Shown here piece after piece: positions 1 to 11,433 of a DNA stretch of 24,565 bases (the stretch's first letter is position 1; every line of letters begins with the position of its first letter). The translations under genes were made by a program, and so were the position numbers. The notes beneath the pieces were generated by a model. That model made no database searches and was not told where the DNA came from. It was given only the letters and a program-made list of their open reading frames with translations. The DNA is from Pseudomonadota bacterium (GTDB lineage Bacteria > Pseudomonadota > Alphaproteobacteria > Rhizobiales > Devosiaceae): NCBI GenBank assembly GCA_023390785.1, contig JAEWCE010000143.1, positions 1 to 24,565 on the forward strand, in the 5' to 3' direction.

Positions 1-1848
1 CACCAGCACCTCGTCGCCGGTGGTGGCGAGTTGCATGCCCAGCATCGACTGGCCAGGGTTGTTCCAGTCACCGTCGTTCATCTCGCGGCCGTCCTGATGC
101 CACCAGATGACGTCGCGCAAGCCGTGCTTGCCGCGTCCGTCGAGGAAATGGTCGTGCGTCAGCGCCGGATGCTCCTTGCGGAAGCGATGGGCAGCCGCGA
201 CGTAATCGACCAGCGCGCCGTCGGCGTGCTCCCAGTCGACCCAGGTAATCTCGTTGTCCTGCGCGTAGGCGTTGTTGTTGCCCTGCTGCGTGCGGCCCAT
301 CTCGTCGCCCTGCTGGATCAACGGCATGCCGCGCGACATGAACAGCGTCGCCAGGAGCGCTCGCACATCGCGTTTGCGTGCAGCGTTGATGCCCTCGTCG
401 TCAGTGGGACCTTCGGCGCCGCAATTCCATGATTGATTGTTGTTGTTGCCGTCGCGATTGTCCTCGCCATTCGCCTCATTGTGCTTGTCGGCGTAGGAGA
501 CGAGGTCGGCAAGCGTGAAGCCGTCATGCACCGCGAGGAAGTTGACCCCGGCGCTCGGCTTGCGACCGGCGAAATTGTAGATCTCGGCCGAGCCGGCGAC
601 CTTGCCCGCCAGCGCGCCGATCTTGCCGGGCTCGCCGCGCCAGAAGCCGCGAATTTCGTCGCGATAGGTGTCGTTCCACTCACGGAATTCCTTGCCGAAC
701 TGACCGACGCCATAGCCGCCCGGACCCGGATCCCACGGCTCGGCGACGAGCTGGCATTTGCTCAACACCGGATCGGTCTTGATCATCTGCAGCATTTTTG
801 CATCCGGATTGAAGCCCGGCTCGCGCCCGAGCACCGTCGCAAGGTCGAAGCGGAAACCGGAGACGCCGGCTTCCTCCACCCAGTAGCGCAGGCTCTCGAC
901 CACCAGCCGCTGCACCGCCGGATGGTCGCAGCGCAGCGTATTGCCGGTGCCGGAATCGTTGACCAGCACCTGCTTGCCGTCGACCTCGACGTGCCGGTAG
1001 TAGGTCTTGGCATCGAGCCCCTTGAGGCTCAGGACCGGACCGAACGCATCGCCCTCGCCGGTGTGGTTGTAGACCACGTCGAGGATTACTGAAATACCGT
1101 TCTTGCGATACAGGTCGGTGAGGAAGCGCAGTTCCTGCGGTCCACGCGGCGCCAGCCGGGGATCGATGGCGAAATAGGTGACGGGGTTGTATCCCCACGC
1201 ATTGGTGAGCCCCAGCGACGGCAGGTGCCCGTCATCGATGAACGCGGCGATCGGCATCAGCTCGACGCAGTCGACTCCGAGGAATTTGAGGTGGTCGATG
1301 ATGCGCCGCGTCGTCAGCCCGGCGACGGTGCCGCGTAGCGGCCCCTGCACGCTTGGATGGCGCATGGTGTAGCCGCGTACATTGAGCTCGTACATCAGGT
1401 TCGGCGCCTTGCGGCGCGGCGTCTGGTGCTTGTTGTGCTGCGGCGACATCACCACGGCCTTGGGCATCAGCGGCGCGGTGTCGACCGCGTCTTCGCGCGG
1501 TAACCGGAGCCGCGGCGATCGCACGAACACGCGGTCGATGCGGCGCGCATAGGGATCGACCAGCAGTTTGTTGGGATCGAAGTGCAGACCCTGGTCCGGA
1601 TCGTACGGGCCGTCGGCCCTGAGGCCGTACTTCACCCCCGGTCCGATCCCGGCGATCAGACCATGGTGGATATTGTCGTCATGACCGTCGAGCTCGAAGC
1701 GTTCGATCTCGTGGTCCGCCTCGTTGTAGATCGACACATAGAGGGCCGATGCCGTCTCGGAGTAGACGGCAAAATTGATGCCTTCGGCGGTGACGGTGGC
1801 ACCGAGCTTTTCGGCGCTGCCACCATTTGGAACGAGTTGCGGTTTCAC
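1..1848 (-). CDS. glgX: Glycogen debranching enzyme GlgX (3' end outside window)
   Basis: Glycogen debranching enzyme of family GH13. It hydrolyses alpha-1,6 branches of phosphorylase-limit glycogen in the cytoplasm, acting after GlgP. 616 codons are visible; family members run about 650-710 residues, so the C-terminal part is cut by the window edge. The four GH13 regions are present in order: DVVYNHT (about residue 257), FRFD with the nucleophile Asp near 335, AEPWD with the acid Glu near 370, and VHDGFT with the stabilising Asp near 442. There is no ATG at the start of the frame. I chose GTG at 1848, 22 nt after the pgm stop, with GGAG only 2 nt upstream. TTG codons in the same frame inside the pgm 3' end are alternatives. 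It is the last gene of the glg operon. Function is certain; the start is not. Confidence 0.93.
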   Translation of the reverse strand, partial: MKPQLVPNGGSAEKLGATVTAEGINFAVYSETASALYVSIYNEADHEIERFELDGHDDNIHHGLIAGIGPGVKYGLRADGPYDPDQGLHFDPNKLLVDPYARRIDRVFVRSPRLRLPREDAVDTAPLMPKAVVMSPQHNKHQTPRRKAPNLMYELNVRGYTMRHPSVQGPLRGTVAGLTTRRIIDHLKFLGVDCVELMPIAAFIDDGHLPSLGLTNAWGYNPVTYFAIDPRLAPRGPQELRFLTDLYRKNGISVILDVVYNHTGEGDAFGPVLSLKGLDAKTYYRHVEVDGKQVLVNDSGTGNTLRCDHPAVQRLVVESLRYWVEEAGVSGFRFDLATVLGREPGFNPDAKMLQMIKTDPVLSKCQLVAEPWDPGPGGYGVGQFGKEFREWNDTYRDEIRGFWRGEPGKIGALAGKVAGSAEIYNFAGRKPSAGVNFLAVHDGFTLADLVSYADKHNEANGEDNRDGNNNNQSWNCGAEGPTDDEGINAARKRDVRALLATLFMSRGMPLIQQGDEMGRTQQGNNNAYAQDNEITWVDWEHADGALVDYVAAAHRFRKEHPALTHDHFLDGRGKHGLRDVIWWHQDGREMNDGDWNNPGQSMLGMQLATTGDEVLV

Positions 1849-1870
1849 GACTCCGGGCGTCTCGGTCGGT

Positions 1871-3502
1871 TCAGGTGACGACGCTGGGGGCGTCTCGGCC
1901 GGTCCGCTCGCGAATCTGCGCAATGCGGTCGGCAAGGGAAATGAGGAATGAGAGGGCCGATTGGGTGTCGAGGTCGTGCTGTCCATGCGCAGGTTCGTAC
2001 CTTTCGAGGTACACCCGCAACGTGGCGCCCACCGTGCCGGTTCCACTGAGCCTCAGCACGATGCGACTGCCATCCGTAAAGCCAATGCGGATGCCCTGGT
2101 TGCTGCTGACCGACCCATCCACGGGATCGTGGTAGGTGAAGTCATCGGCATAGGAAACCTTGAGCCCGTCATAAGTTGCATTGGCGATTTGCGGCAATTG
2201 CGCCCGCAGATCGTCCATCAGCCTGTTGGCAACGATCGCATCGACCTCCTCGTAGTCGTGCCGCGTGTAGTAGTTGCGGCCGTAGATGGCCCAGTGGTCG
2301 CGCACGATCTCGTCGACCCCCTGCCCGCGCGCCGCGAGGATGTTGAGCCACAGCAGCACCGCCCAGATACCGTCCTTCTCGCGTACATGGTTGGAGCCGG
2401 TGCCTGAGCTTTCCTCGCCGCAGATGGTGACCCGGCCGGCGTCGAGCAGGTTGCCGAAGAACTTCCAGCCGGTCGGCGTCTCGTGCATCTCGATGCCGAG
2501 CTGCTCGGCGACGCGGTCGGCGGCGGCGCTGGTGGGCATCGAGCGGGCAATGCCGGCGATGCCGTTGGCATAGCCCGGCGCCAGCGGCGCGTTGGCGGCG
2601 AGCAGCGCCAGCGAATCCGACGGCGTGACGAACCGCTTCTTGCCGATGATGAGGTTGCGGTCGCCGTCGCCGTCCGACGCCGCGGCGAAATCCGGGCCGG
2701 CGTCGGTCATCATCAGATCGTACATGTCCTTGCAGTAGACGAGGTTCGGGTCCGGATGCCCGCCGCCGAAATCGGGCAGCGGCGTGCCATTGACCACGGT
2801 GCCCCTGGCAGCACCGAGCATGTCCTCGAAGATGCGGTGCGCATAGGGGCCGGTCACTGCATGCAGGGCATCGAAGCGCATGGTGAAGCCGCCGGCGAAC
2901 ATCGCCTTGATGGCGGGAAAATCGAACAGCGTCTGCATCAGCGCCGCGTAATCGTCGACCGAGTCGACGACCTCGACGCTCATGTCACCCGATTTCTGCG
3001 TGCCGATGGTGGCAAGATCGATCGCAGGCGCATCGCTGGTGAGGTAGCGGTCGATGACCCTGGAGCGGGCGAACACCGCCTCGGTGATCTTCTCGGGCGC
3101 CGGCCCGCCGTTGCCGACGTTGTACTTGATGCCGAAATCGCCCTGCGGGCCACCGGGATTGTGGCTGGCCGAAAGGATGAAGCCGCCGAACGTTTTGTAG
3201 TGGCGGATGATGTGCGAAGTGGCCGGCGTCGACAGGATGCCGTTCTGCCCCACCATCACCTTGCCGAAGCCGTTGGCTGCCGCCATGCGGATGATGGTCT
3301 GGATGGCAACGTCGTTGTGGTACCGCCCGTCGCCGCCGATCACCAGGGTCTTGCCCTTGAAGCCGTCGAGGCTGTCGAACACCGACTGCACGAAATTTTC
3401 GACATAGTTCGGCTGCGTGAACACGGGCACGCGCTTGCGCAGGCCGGACGTGCCCGGACGCTGGTCGTCGAACGGGGTCGTCTTAATTATCTGCGTCGCC
3501 AA
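1871..3502 (-). CDS. pgm: Phosphoglucomutase (alpha-D-glucose phosphate-specific)
   Basis: Interconverts glucose-1-phosphate and glucose-6-phosphate, tying the glycogen pool to central metabolism. The 543-residue length is typical. Motifs seen: PGTSGLR near residue 16, the catalytic-serine loop SASHNPGG with Ser113, the metal loop SDGDGDRN (Asp277, 279, 281), the sugar-binding loop CGEESSGTGS (361-370) and the phosphate-binding RLSGTGT near the C-terminus. The start codon is TTG (3502-3500), giving MATQIIKTTPFDDQ after translation. GGGGG lies about 8 nt upstream, and the first 20 nt overlap the end of glgA, which suggests translational coupling. Rhizobial relatives also carry pgm inside the glycogen cluster (family knowledge). 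It could also feed exopolysaccharide precursors, as in rhizobial exoC; that is inference. Confidence 0.96.
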   Translation of the reverse strand: MATQIIKTTPFDDQRPGTSGLRKRVPVFTQPNYVENFVQSVFDSLDGFKGKTLVIGGDGRYHNDVAIQTIIRMAAANGFGKVMVGQNGILSTPATSHIIRHYKTFGGFILSASHNPGGPQGDFGIKYNVGNGGPAPEKITEAVFARSRVIDRYLTSDAPAIDLATIGTQKSGDMSVEVVDSVDDYAALMQTLFDFPAIKAMFAGGFTMRFDALHAVTGPYAHRIFEDMLGAARGTVVNGTPLPDFGGGHPDPNLVYCKDMYDLMMTDAGPDFAAASDGDGDRNLIIGKKRFVTPSDSLALLAANAPLAPGYANGIAGIARSMPTSAAADRVAEQLGIEMHETPTGWKFFGNLLDAGRVTICGEESSGTGSNHVREKDGIWAVLLWLNILAARGQGVDEIVRDHWAIYGRNYYTRHDYEEVDAIVANRLMDDLRAQLPQIANATYDGLKVSYADDFTYHDPVDGSVSSNQGIRIGFTDGSRIVLRLSGTGTVGATLRVYLERYEPAHGQHDLDTQSALSFLISLADRIAQIRERTGRDAPSVVT

Positions 3503-4946
3503 TATCGTTTACCCCCAACAGCCTCTTATAGAGCTTTGCATATTTCTCGGCGCTGGCATCCCAGCTTACATCGGACTTCATCCCCCGGCGCTGCATCTTG
3601 CGCCAGAGTTTCTCGCGCTTATAGAGGTGGATGGCCCGGTTGATCGCATCCATCAGGGCCTGCGTCGTCGCCGGAGCGAAGACGATGCCGGTGGCAACGC
3701 CCGCCTCCACCGCTGCTTCGTTGGCGTCGATCACCGTATCGGCGAGGCCGCCGACCCGGCTGACGAGCGGCACGCAGCCATAGCGCAGGCCATACAGCTG
3801 CGTCAGCCCGCACGGCTCGAATCGCGACGGCACCACCATCACGTCGGCGCCGCCCTGGATCAGGTGGCTGAGCCCCTCGTCATAGCCGCGGATGAACCCG
3901 ACCTTGCCCGGATGGCGCAGCGCTGCGCCGGCAAAGCCGTCCTCGAGGTCCTGGTCGCCCGACCCCAGCACCGCCAGCTTGCCGCCGGCCGCGACCAGCG
4001 GGTCGACCAGCTCGACCAGCATGTCGAGGCCCTTTTGCCGGGTCAGCCGGCTGACCACGGAAAACAGCGGCCCAGGAGAATCGTCGAGGTCGAAGCGCAG
4101 CTCCAGCGCCCGCCTGTTGCCATGCCGGAGCTCGGTGGTGTTGTGGCCGAAATTGGTGTGCAGCGCCGGATCGGTCTGCGGGTTCCACGCGGCCTCGTCG
4201 ATACCGTTGGTGATGCCGGTCAACACATCGGCACGCGCCTGCAGGATGCCTTCGAGCCCCATGCCGTAGTCGTGCGTCTTGATCTCGAGGGCATAGGTGG
4301 GGCTGACGGTGGTCAGCGCATCGGCCACCTGCAGTCCGCCCTTGAGGTAGCTGATCAGCCCGTAATATTCGATGGCACTCTCGCGCGCCGCGCGATCGTC
4401 CAGCCTGAGCTCGCCGAAAATCTCCCAACCGAACAGGCCCTGGAAGGCGATATTGTGCACGGTCTGGATGGTCCTGGCGCGCACGCCGCCATTGAACCGC
4501 GCATAGACCGGCACCAGTCCCGCCTGCCAGTCGTGGCAATGGAGGATGTCGGGATTGATGCCGTCAACGGCGCCGCGCCCAAGCTCGTAGGCGGCGTAGC
4601 TCAGTGCCGCAAAGCGCCGCCAGTTGTCGGGCCAGTCCTTGCGGTCGGGACCGAGATACGGATTGCCCGGCCGGTCGTACAAGTGGTCGGCCTTAAGCGC
4701 GATGATGTCGAGCCCCTTGGCACGTCCGGCGATGAGCTCGGCCGCGCCGCCGAAGTACGCCGGATAGCCCGCCAACAGCTTGGGATTTTCGATAGCTCCC
4801 AACACCGCCGGATATCCCGGCAAGAGGGTGCGCACCGTCACGCCGTGGCTCTGCAGCGCGCCCGGCAATGCGCCGGTCACATCTGCCAGCCCACCCGTCT
4901 TGACCAGTGGGTAGGCCTCCGACGCAACGGAGAGGACCTCGATCAT
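3483..4946 (-). CDS. glgA: Glycogen synthase (ADP-glucose type)
   Basis: GT5 glycosyltransferase that transfers glucose from ADP-glucose to the non-reducing end of alpha-1,4-glucan. It has 487 residues, close to the usual 477-490. The N-terminal ADP-glucose-binding motif KTGGLADV begins at Lys16. HCHDWQAGL and QTVHNIAFQG follow in the first Rossmann domain. The second domain has SRLTRQKGLD and the nucleotide-sugar site PSRFEPCGLTQLYG, then RVGGLADTV. The start ATG at 4946 overlaps the glgC stop in ATGA, so translation is probably coupled. The same reading frame stays open well upstream, which makes a naive ORF far too long; the real N-terminus is MIEVLSVASEAYPLV. Its 3' end overlaps the pgm start by 20 nt. 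Confidence 0.97.
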   Translation of the reverse strand: MIEVLSVASEAYPLVKTGGLADVTGALPGALQSHGVTVRTLLPGYPAVLGAIENPKLLAGYPAYFGGAAELIAGRAKGLDIIALKADHLYDRPGNPYLGPDRKDWPDNWRRFAALSYAAYELGRGAVDGINPDILHCHDWQAGLVPVYARFNGGVRARTIQTVHNIAFQGLFGWEIFGELRLDDRAARESAIEYYGLISYLKGGLQVADALTTVSPTYALEIKTHDYGMGLEGILQARADVLTGITNGIDEAAWNPQTDPALHTNFGHNTTELRHGNRRALELRFDLDDSPGPLFSVVSRLTRQKGLDMLVELVDPLVAAGGKLAVLGSGDQDLEDGFAGAALRHPGKVGFIRGYDEGLSHLIQGGADVMVVPSRFEPCGLTQLYGLRYGCVPLVSRVGGLADTVIDANEAAVEAGVATGIVFAPATTQALMDAINRAIHLYKREKLWRKMQRRGMKSDVSWDASAEKYAKLYKRLLGVNDIGDADN

Positions 4947-6214
4947 TTGCTGGCCAGATAGTGGTCGATCATCGGCTGCGTGATCAGCGTGACCCCGTCG
5001 TCGGTGCGCCGGAACCAGCGCTTGTCGAACTCGGGATCCTCGCCCACCACAAGCCCTTCCGGCATGACCACGCCGCGATCGACCACCACTTTGTGCAGCC
5101 GCACGCCGCGGTTGATGGTGCAGTAGGGCAGCACCACCGCCTCGTGCAACAGCGAATACGAGTGGACGCGCGAGCCCGTCGACAGCAGGGTACGCTCGAG
5201 CCGTCCCCCCGACACGATGCAATCGCCCGAGACCAGCGAGTTGACCGCCTCGCCGCGCCGGCCCTCGAAGTCGTGCACGAACTTGGCCGGGGGGGTGATC
5301 TCGGCGAAGGTCCAGATGGGCCAGTCGCGGTCGTAGAGATCGAGTTGCGGGTTGACATCGGTCAGATCGACATTCGCCTTCCAGTAGGCATCGATGGTGC
5401 CCACGTCGCGCCAGTACGCCACCTCCTCGTTGGCCGAGCGCACGCATGAACGCGGGAAGCGGTGCGCCCAGGCCGAGCCGTTCTTGACAATGTAGGGGAT
5501 GATGTCCTTGCCGAAATCGCGCGATGAGCCTTCGGTGGCCGCATCGCGGCGCAACTGCTCCATCAGGAAGCGCGTCTCGAACACGTAGATGCCCATTGAG
5601 GCGAGCGCATAATCCGGGTTGTCGGGGATGCCCGGCGGGTCCTTCGGCTTTTCGACGAAATCGACGATGCGGTCGCGGCCGTCGACATGCATAACGCCGA
5701 AGCCGGTGGCTTCCATGCGCGGCACTTCGAGACAGCCGATGGTCACGTCGGCGCCGGTGTCGACGTGCTGGCGCAGCATGATCTCGTAGTCCATCTTGTA
5801 GATGTGGTCGCCCGCCAGCAGCACGATGTAGCGCGGCCCATAGTCCTCGATGATGTCCATGTTCTGGTACACGGCATCGGCGGTGCCCTCGTACCATTGC
5901 GTCTCGCTGACGCGCTGGCTCGCCGGCAGGATGTCGAAGCTCTCGTTACGCTCCGTCCTGAGGAAGTTCCAGCCGCGCTGCAGGTGACGGATCAGACTGT
6001 GCGCCTGGTACTGCGTCGCAACCGAAATGCGGCGGATGCCGGAGTTCAGCGCATTGCTGAGTGCAAAGTCGATGATGCGCGACTTGCCGCCGAAATACAC
6101 GGCCGGCTTGGCACGGCGGTCGGTGAGGTCGTAAAGCCGAGTGCCGCGCCCCCCAGCGAGCACATAGGCCATCGCCTCGCGTGCCAGCGGCGATGGGGTC
6201 CGGTAGTCTGCCAT
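4943..6214 (-). CDS. glgC: Glucose-1-phosphate adenylyltransferase (ADP-glucose pyrophosphorylase)
   Basis: Makes ADP-glucose from glucose-1-phosphate and ATP, the committed and usually allosterically regulated step of glycogen synthesis. 423 residues, normal for the family. The nucleotide-binding motif AGGRGTRL is at residues 20-27. The segment RRAKPAVYFGGK carries Lys36, at the place of the E. coli activator-binding Lys39. FVEKPKDPPGIPDN contains the expected glucose-1-phosphate lysine. The C-terminus is the left-handed beta-helix region typical of bacterial GlgC. ATG at 6214 has a strong Shine-Dalgarno (GGAGGGAG a few nt upstream) and lies 20 nt after the glgB stop. Alphaproteobacterial enzymes are usually activated by fructose-6-phosphate and pyruvate (family knowledge, not readable here). 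Confidence 0.97.
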   Translation of the reverse strand: MADYRTPSPLAREAMAYVLAGGRGTRLYDLTDRRAKPAVYFGGKSRIIDFALSNALNSGIRRISVATQYQAHSLIRHLQRGWNFLRTERNESFDILPASQRVSETQWYEGTADAVYQNMDIIEDYGPRYIVLLAGDHIYKMDYEIMLRQHVDTGADVTIGCLEVPRMEATGFGVMHVDGRDRIVDFVEKPKDPPGIPDNPDYALASMGIYVFETRFLMEQLRRDAATEGSSRDFGKDIIPYIVKNGSAWAHRFPRSCVRSANEEVAYWRDVGTIDAYWKANVDLTDVNPQLDLYDRDWPIWTFAEITPPAKFVHDFEGRRGEAVNSLVSGDCIVSGGRLERTLLSTGSRVHSYSLLHEAVVLPYCTINRGVRLHKVVVDRGVVMPEGLVVGEDPEFDKRWFRRTDDGVTLITQPMIDHYLASK

Positions 6215-6234
6215 GGTCTCCCTCCTCGCCCGGA

Positions 6235-8427
6235 TCAGTCCGGGTCGTATTTCAGATACAAGGTTGCCAGCGGCGGCAGGTAGAGGTCCGCATAGGCCGG
6301 CATCCAGCTGTTCCCCTCGCTCGTCCGGGCCTTGACCTTACCCTGGTTGCCCGAATTCGACCCGCCGTACCAGCCGGCGTCGGTATTGATGCGCTCGCTC
6401 CACTGGCCGGCACGCGGCATCGGCACCCGATAGTTCTCGCGCGGCACCGGCGTCATGTTGGAAATCACCACGACGGGGCTCGAGCCGTTCGACCGCCGCG
6501 TCCAGGCGAACACCGAATTGGCATGGTCGTTGCCGATCAGCCATTCGAAACCCTCGGGCTCGTTGTCGCGCCCGTGCAGCGCCGCCAGCTCGCGATAGGC
6601 GCTGTTGAGGTCCATGATCAGCCGTCGCACCCCCTCGTGCATGCCGGCGTCGAGCAGCCACCAGTCGAGGCCCTTTGCCTCGTTCCATTCCTCGCGCTGC
6701 GCGAATTCCTGGCCCATGAACAGCAACTTCTTGCCCGGCCAGCCCCACATGAAGGCGTAGTAGGCGCGCAGCGTGGCGAATTGCTGCCAGTCGTCGCCGC
6801 TCATCTTGGCGATCAGCGAGCCCTTGCCGTGCACCACTTCGTCGTGGCTGAGCGGCAGCACGTAGTTCTCGCTGAACGCATAGAGCGCGGCGAATGTCAT
6901 GTCGTTGTGGTGGTAGCGGCGGTGGATGGGGTTGCGGGCCATGTAACGCAGCGTGTCATTCATGAACCCCATGTTCCACTTGAAGCCGAAGCCGAGCCCG
7001 CCCGCATGCACCGGCGCCGACACGCCGTTCCAGGCGGTCGACTCCTCGGCGATCATCATCACGCCCGGATGCAGGCGATACACTTCGGAATTGACGCGGC
7101 GCAGGAACTCCACCGCCTCGAGATTGTGGTTGCCGCCGAACTGGTTGGGCACCCACTGCCCCGGCTGCCGTGAATAGTCGAGATAGAGCATCGAGGCTAC
7201 CGCATCGACGCGCAGGCCATCGACATGGAACTCCTCGAACCAGTAGAGCGCGTTGTTGACCAGGTACGACGCCACTTCCTGGCGGCCGAAATTGTAGATC
7301 GCCGTGTTCCAGTCAGGATGGTAGCCCTGGCGCGGATCGGCGTGCTCATAGAGCGCCGTTCCATCGAATTGCGCCAGACCATGCTCGTCGGTCGGGAAAT
7401 GTGCCGGCACCCAGTCGAGGATGACGCCGAGGCCGGCCTTGTGCGCCGCGTCGATGAAGCGCTTGAACGCCGCCGGCTCGCCGAAGCGCGAGGTGGGCGA
7501 ATAGAGGCCCGTCGGCTGGTAGCCCCAGCTCGGATCGAACGGGTGCTCGGACACCGGCAGCAGTTCGAGATGGGTGAAGCCCATGTCCTTGGTGTAGGGG
7601 ATGAGCTGCTCGGCCAACTGGTCGTAGCTCATGAAGTGGCCGTCGGCGCGCTTGCGCCACGACCCGAGATGCACTTCGTAGATGGAGACCGGCGCGCGCC
7701 GCCAGTCCTTCTTGCTGCGCGCCTCCATATACTTGCCGTCGCTCCACTCGAACGGCGTCGGATCGGCGACGATCGAGGCGGTCTTCGGCCTGAGCTCCGA
7801 CTGGCGCGCGAAGGGATCGGCTTTGAGCGGCCTGAGCGTCCCGTCGGGGCCGACGATCTCGTACTTGTAGATGGTGCCCGGACCGATCGAGGGGATGAAC
7901 ACCTCCCAGACGCCGGTATCGATGCGGTTGCGCATCGGGTGGCGGCGCCCATCCCAGTCGTTGAACGGCCCGACCACCGAGACGCGCCGCGCATTGGGCG
8001 CCCAGACGGCGAAGTGCACCCCCGGCACGCCCTCGAACTCCATCGCGTGGGCGCCGAGCTTGTCGAACAAACGAAGGTGCGTGCCCTCGTTGATGTAGTA
8101 ATCGTCCATCGGCCCCAGCACCGGACCGAAGCTGTAGGGATCGAACACATCCCACTCGCCGCCGTCATTGCGGGCGCGGTAGCGGATCGGCTGGCGCTGC
8201 TCGACGTCGACCTTGCCCTCGAAGAAGCCGGCCTCGTCGCGGCGCAGCAACTGCCCCAGCGGCCTGCCGTCGCGTGTGAACGCCTCGACCGATTGTGCAT
8301 GCGGGATGAAGGTGCGGGCCACCCAGATGCCGTAGGGCTGCTGCAGGCCAAGGATCGCGAAGGGGTTCGCGTACTGCCCCTTGACGATCTGCTCGACCTC
8401 ATCGGGATGGGCCTGCCACTTCTCCAC
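6235..8427 (-). CDS. glgB: 1,4-alpha-glucan branching enzyme
   Basis: GH13 branching enzyme that cuts an alpha-1,4 chain and reattaches it by an alpha-1,6 link. 730 residues, the usual length for the long bacterial form with an N-terminal module plus CBM48 (CBM48 visible around VHFAVWAPNARRVSVVG and FNDWDG). Catalytic regions in order: DWVPAHFPTD (Asp338), GLRVDAVASM with nucleophile Asp408, MIAEESTAW with acid Glu461, and LSHDEVVHG with Asp529. The start must be GTG at 8427: the codon two positions upstream is the in-frame TAA that also ends glgP, so no longer form is possible. The intergenic space to glgP is 3 nt. A G-rich stretch just before the glgP stop probably serves as ribosome binding site. 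Confidence 0.97.
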   Translation of the reverse strand: MEKWQAHPDEVEQIVKGQYANPFAILGLQQPYGIWVARTFIPHAQSVEAFTRDGRPLGQLLRRDEAGFFEGKVDVEQRQPIRYRARNDGGEWDVFDPYSFGPVLGPMDDYYINEGTHLRLFDKLGAHAMEFEGVPGVHFAVWAPNARRVSVVGPFNDWDGRRHPMRNRIDTGVWEVFIPSIGPGTIYKYEIVGPDGTLRPLKADPFARQSELRPKTASIVADPTPFEWSDGKYMEARSKKDWRRAPVSIYEVHLGSWRKRADGHFMSYDQLAEQLIPYTKDMGFTHLELLPVSEHPFDPSWGYQPTGLYSPTSRFGEPAAFKRFIDAAHKAGLGVILDWVPAHFPTDEHGLAQFDGTALYEHADPRQGYHPDWNTAIYNFGRQEVASYLVNNALYWFEEFHVDGLRVDAVASMLYLDYSRQPGQWVPNQFGGNHNLEAVEFLRRVNSEVYRLHPGVMMIAEESTAWNGVSAPVHAGGLGFGFKWNMGFMNDTLRYMARNPIHRRYHHNDMTFAALYAFSENYVLPLSHDEVVHGKGSLIAKMSGDDWQQFATLRAYYAFMWGWPGKKLLFMGQEFAQREEWNEAKGLDWWLLDAGMHEGVRRLIMDLNSAYRELAALHGRDNEPEGFEWLIGNDHANSVFAWTRRSNGSSPVVVISNMTPVPRENYRVPMPRAGQWSERINTDAGWYGGSNSGNQGKVKARTSEGNSWMPAYADLYLPPLATLYLKYDPD

Positions 8428-8430
8428 CGG

Positions 8431-10917
<2,487 letters not shown>

Positions 10918-11026
10918 GACGCAATCCGTTCAGCATGACCATGTATTCCCCTCTAGTTCGAGCACCATTGCATCAATCCAAATCCGTTGGAAGCCCCGCG
11001 CCCGCGGCTTTGCCGGGCCTTGCCGA

Positions 11027-11067
11027 TCCGGCTATGAGCGTGTGGAAACACCAGATTTCCAGCCGGA
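11027..11067. repeat. Imperfect stem-loop upstream of glgP
   Basis: Outer arms TCCGGCT (11027-11033) and AGCCGGA (11061-11067) enclose inner arms GGAAA (11044-11048) and TTTCC (11056-11060), with 10 unpaired nt on one side only. It lies about 85-125 nt before the leader ORF and just before the acyltransferase relic. It could be an element of the glgP leader RNA or the end of older decayed sequence. No T-run follows, so it is not an obvious intrinsic terminator. The rest of 10943-11090 shows no clear promoter to me. Confidence 0.3.
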
Positions 11068-11096
11068 ACGCGTCCTGAAACCTGCCCAGGGAACGG

Positions 11097-11395
11097 GAGA
11101 TCGACCGGACTGCCCAGCCTCGCGATCGTCCCGGTGCTGATCTACCATTCCGGCTGGAGCGGCATGCCGGGCGGCTTCGTCGGCGTCGACATCTTCTTCG
11201 TCATCTCCGGCTACCTGATCACCCCGCTGCTCCCCGCCCCGATGGCCCGGCGGCCGCTTCTCGCTGTGGCGGTTCACCGATCCGCGGGCGCGGCACCTTG
11301 CGGGCGCTGGTCATCACCGACGATGCAACTGAGTTGAACGACGTTCTTCCGGCTCGCCAATATTTCGACTTCCACCACCCGAGGCTGAGCGCCGC
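11097..11395 (+). pseudogene. Decayed remnant of an acyltransferase-3 (OafA/YrhL-type) gene
   Basis: Conceptual translation in shifting frames gives the N-terminal hallmarks of acyltransferase family 3 membrane proteins. EID is at 11097-11105. After one extra base comes LPSLAIVPVLIYHSG (from 11110), then GGFVGVDIFFVISGYLIT (ending near 11223). After another extra base comes GRFSLWRF (from 11252), then RAR. A more doubtful stretch containing QYFDF follows near 11355-11375. Intact members read roughly EIDGLRALAV...LYHAG...GGFVGVDVFFVISGYLIT...GRFSLWRFYERRARRILPAL, so order and spacing match. The frame is broken at least twice and no downstream part survives; intact genes are several hundred codons longer. 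Intact relatives O-acetylate surface polysaccharides. The relic lies between the divergent glg operon and the 3' end of the antiporter gene. Confidence 0.75.
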
Positions 11396-11433
11396 CCCCC
11401 GACTGGCCAGGGTGATCGTGACGGTGGCCGCTC

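Noticed and set aside
3417..4961. 514-codon plus-strand open frame
   Set aside because: It is antisense to the whole of glgA, whose motifs are unambiguous; composition is that of a shadow.
3483..5897. 804-codon minus frame suggesting a fusion protein
   Set aside because: Only the part after 4946 is glgA; the upstream half is an out-of-frame reading of glgC, which has its own intact frame.
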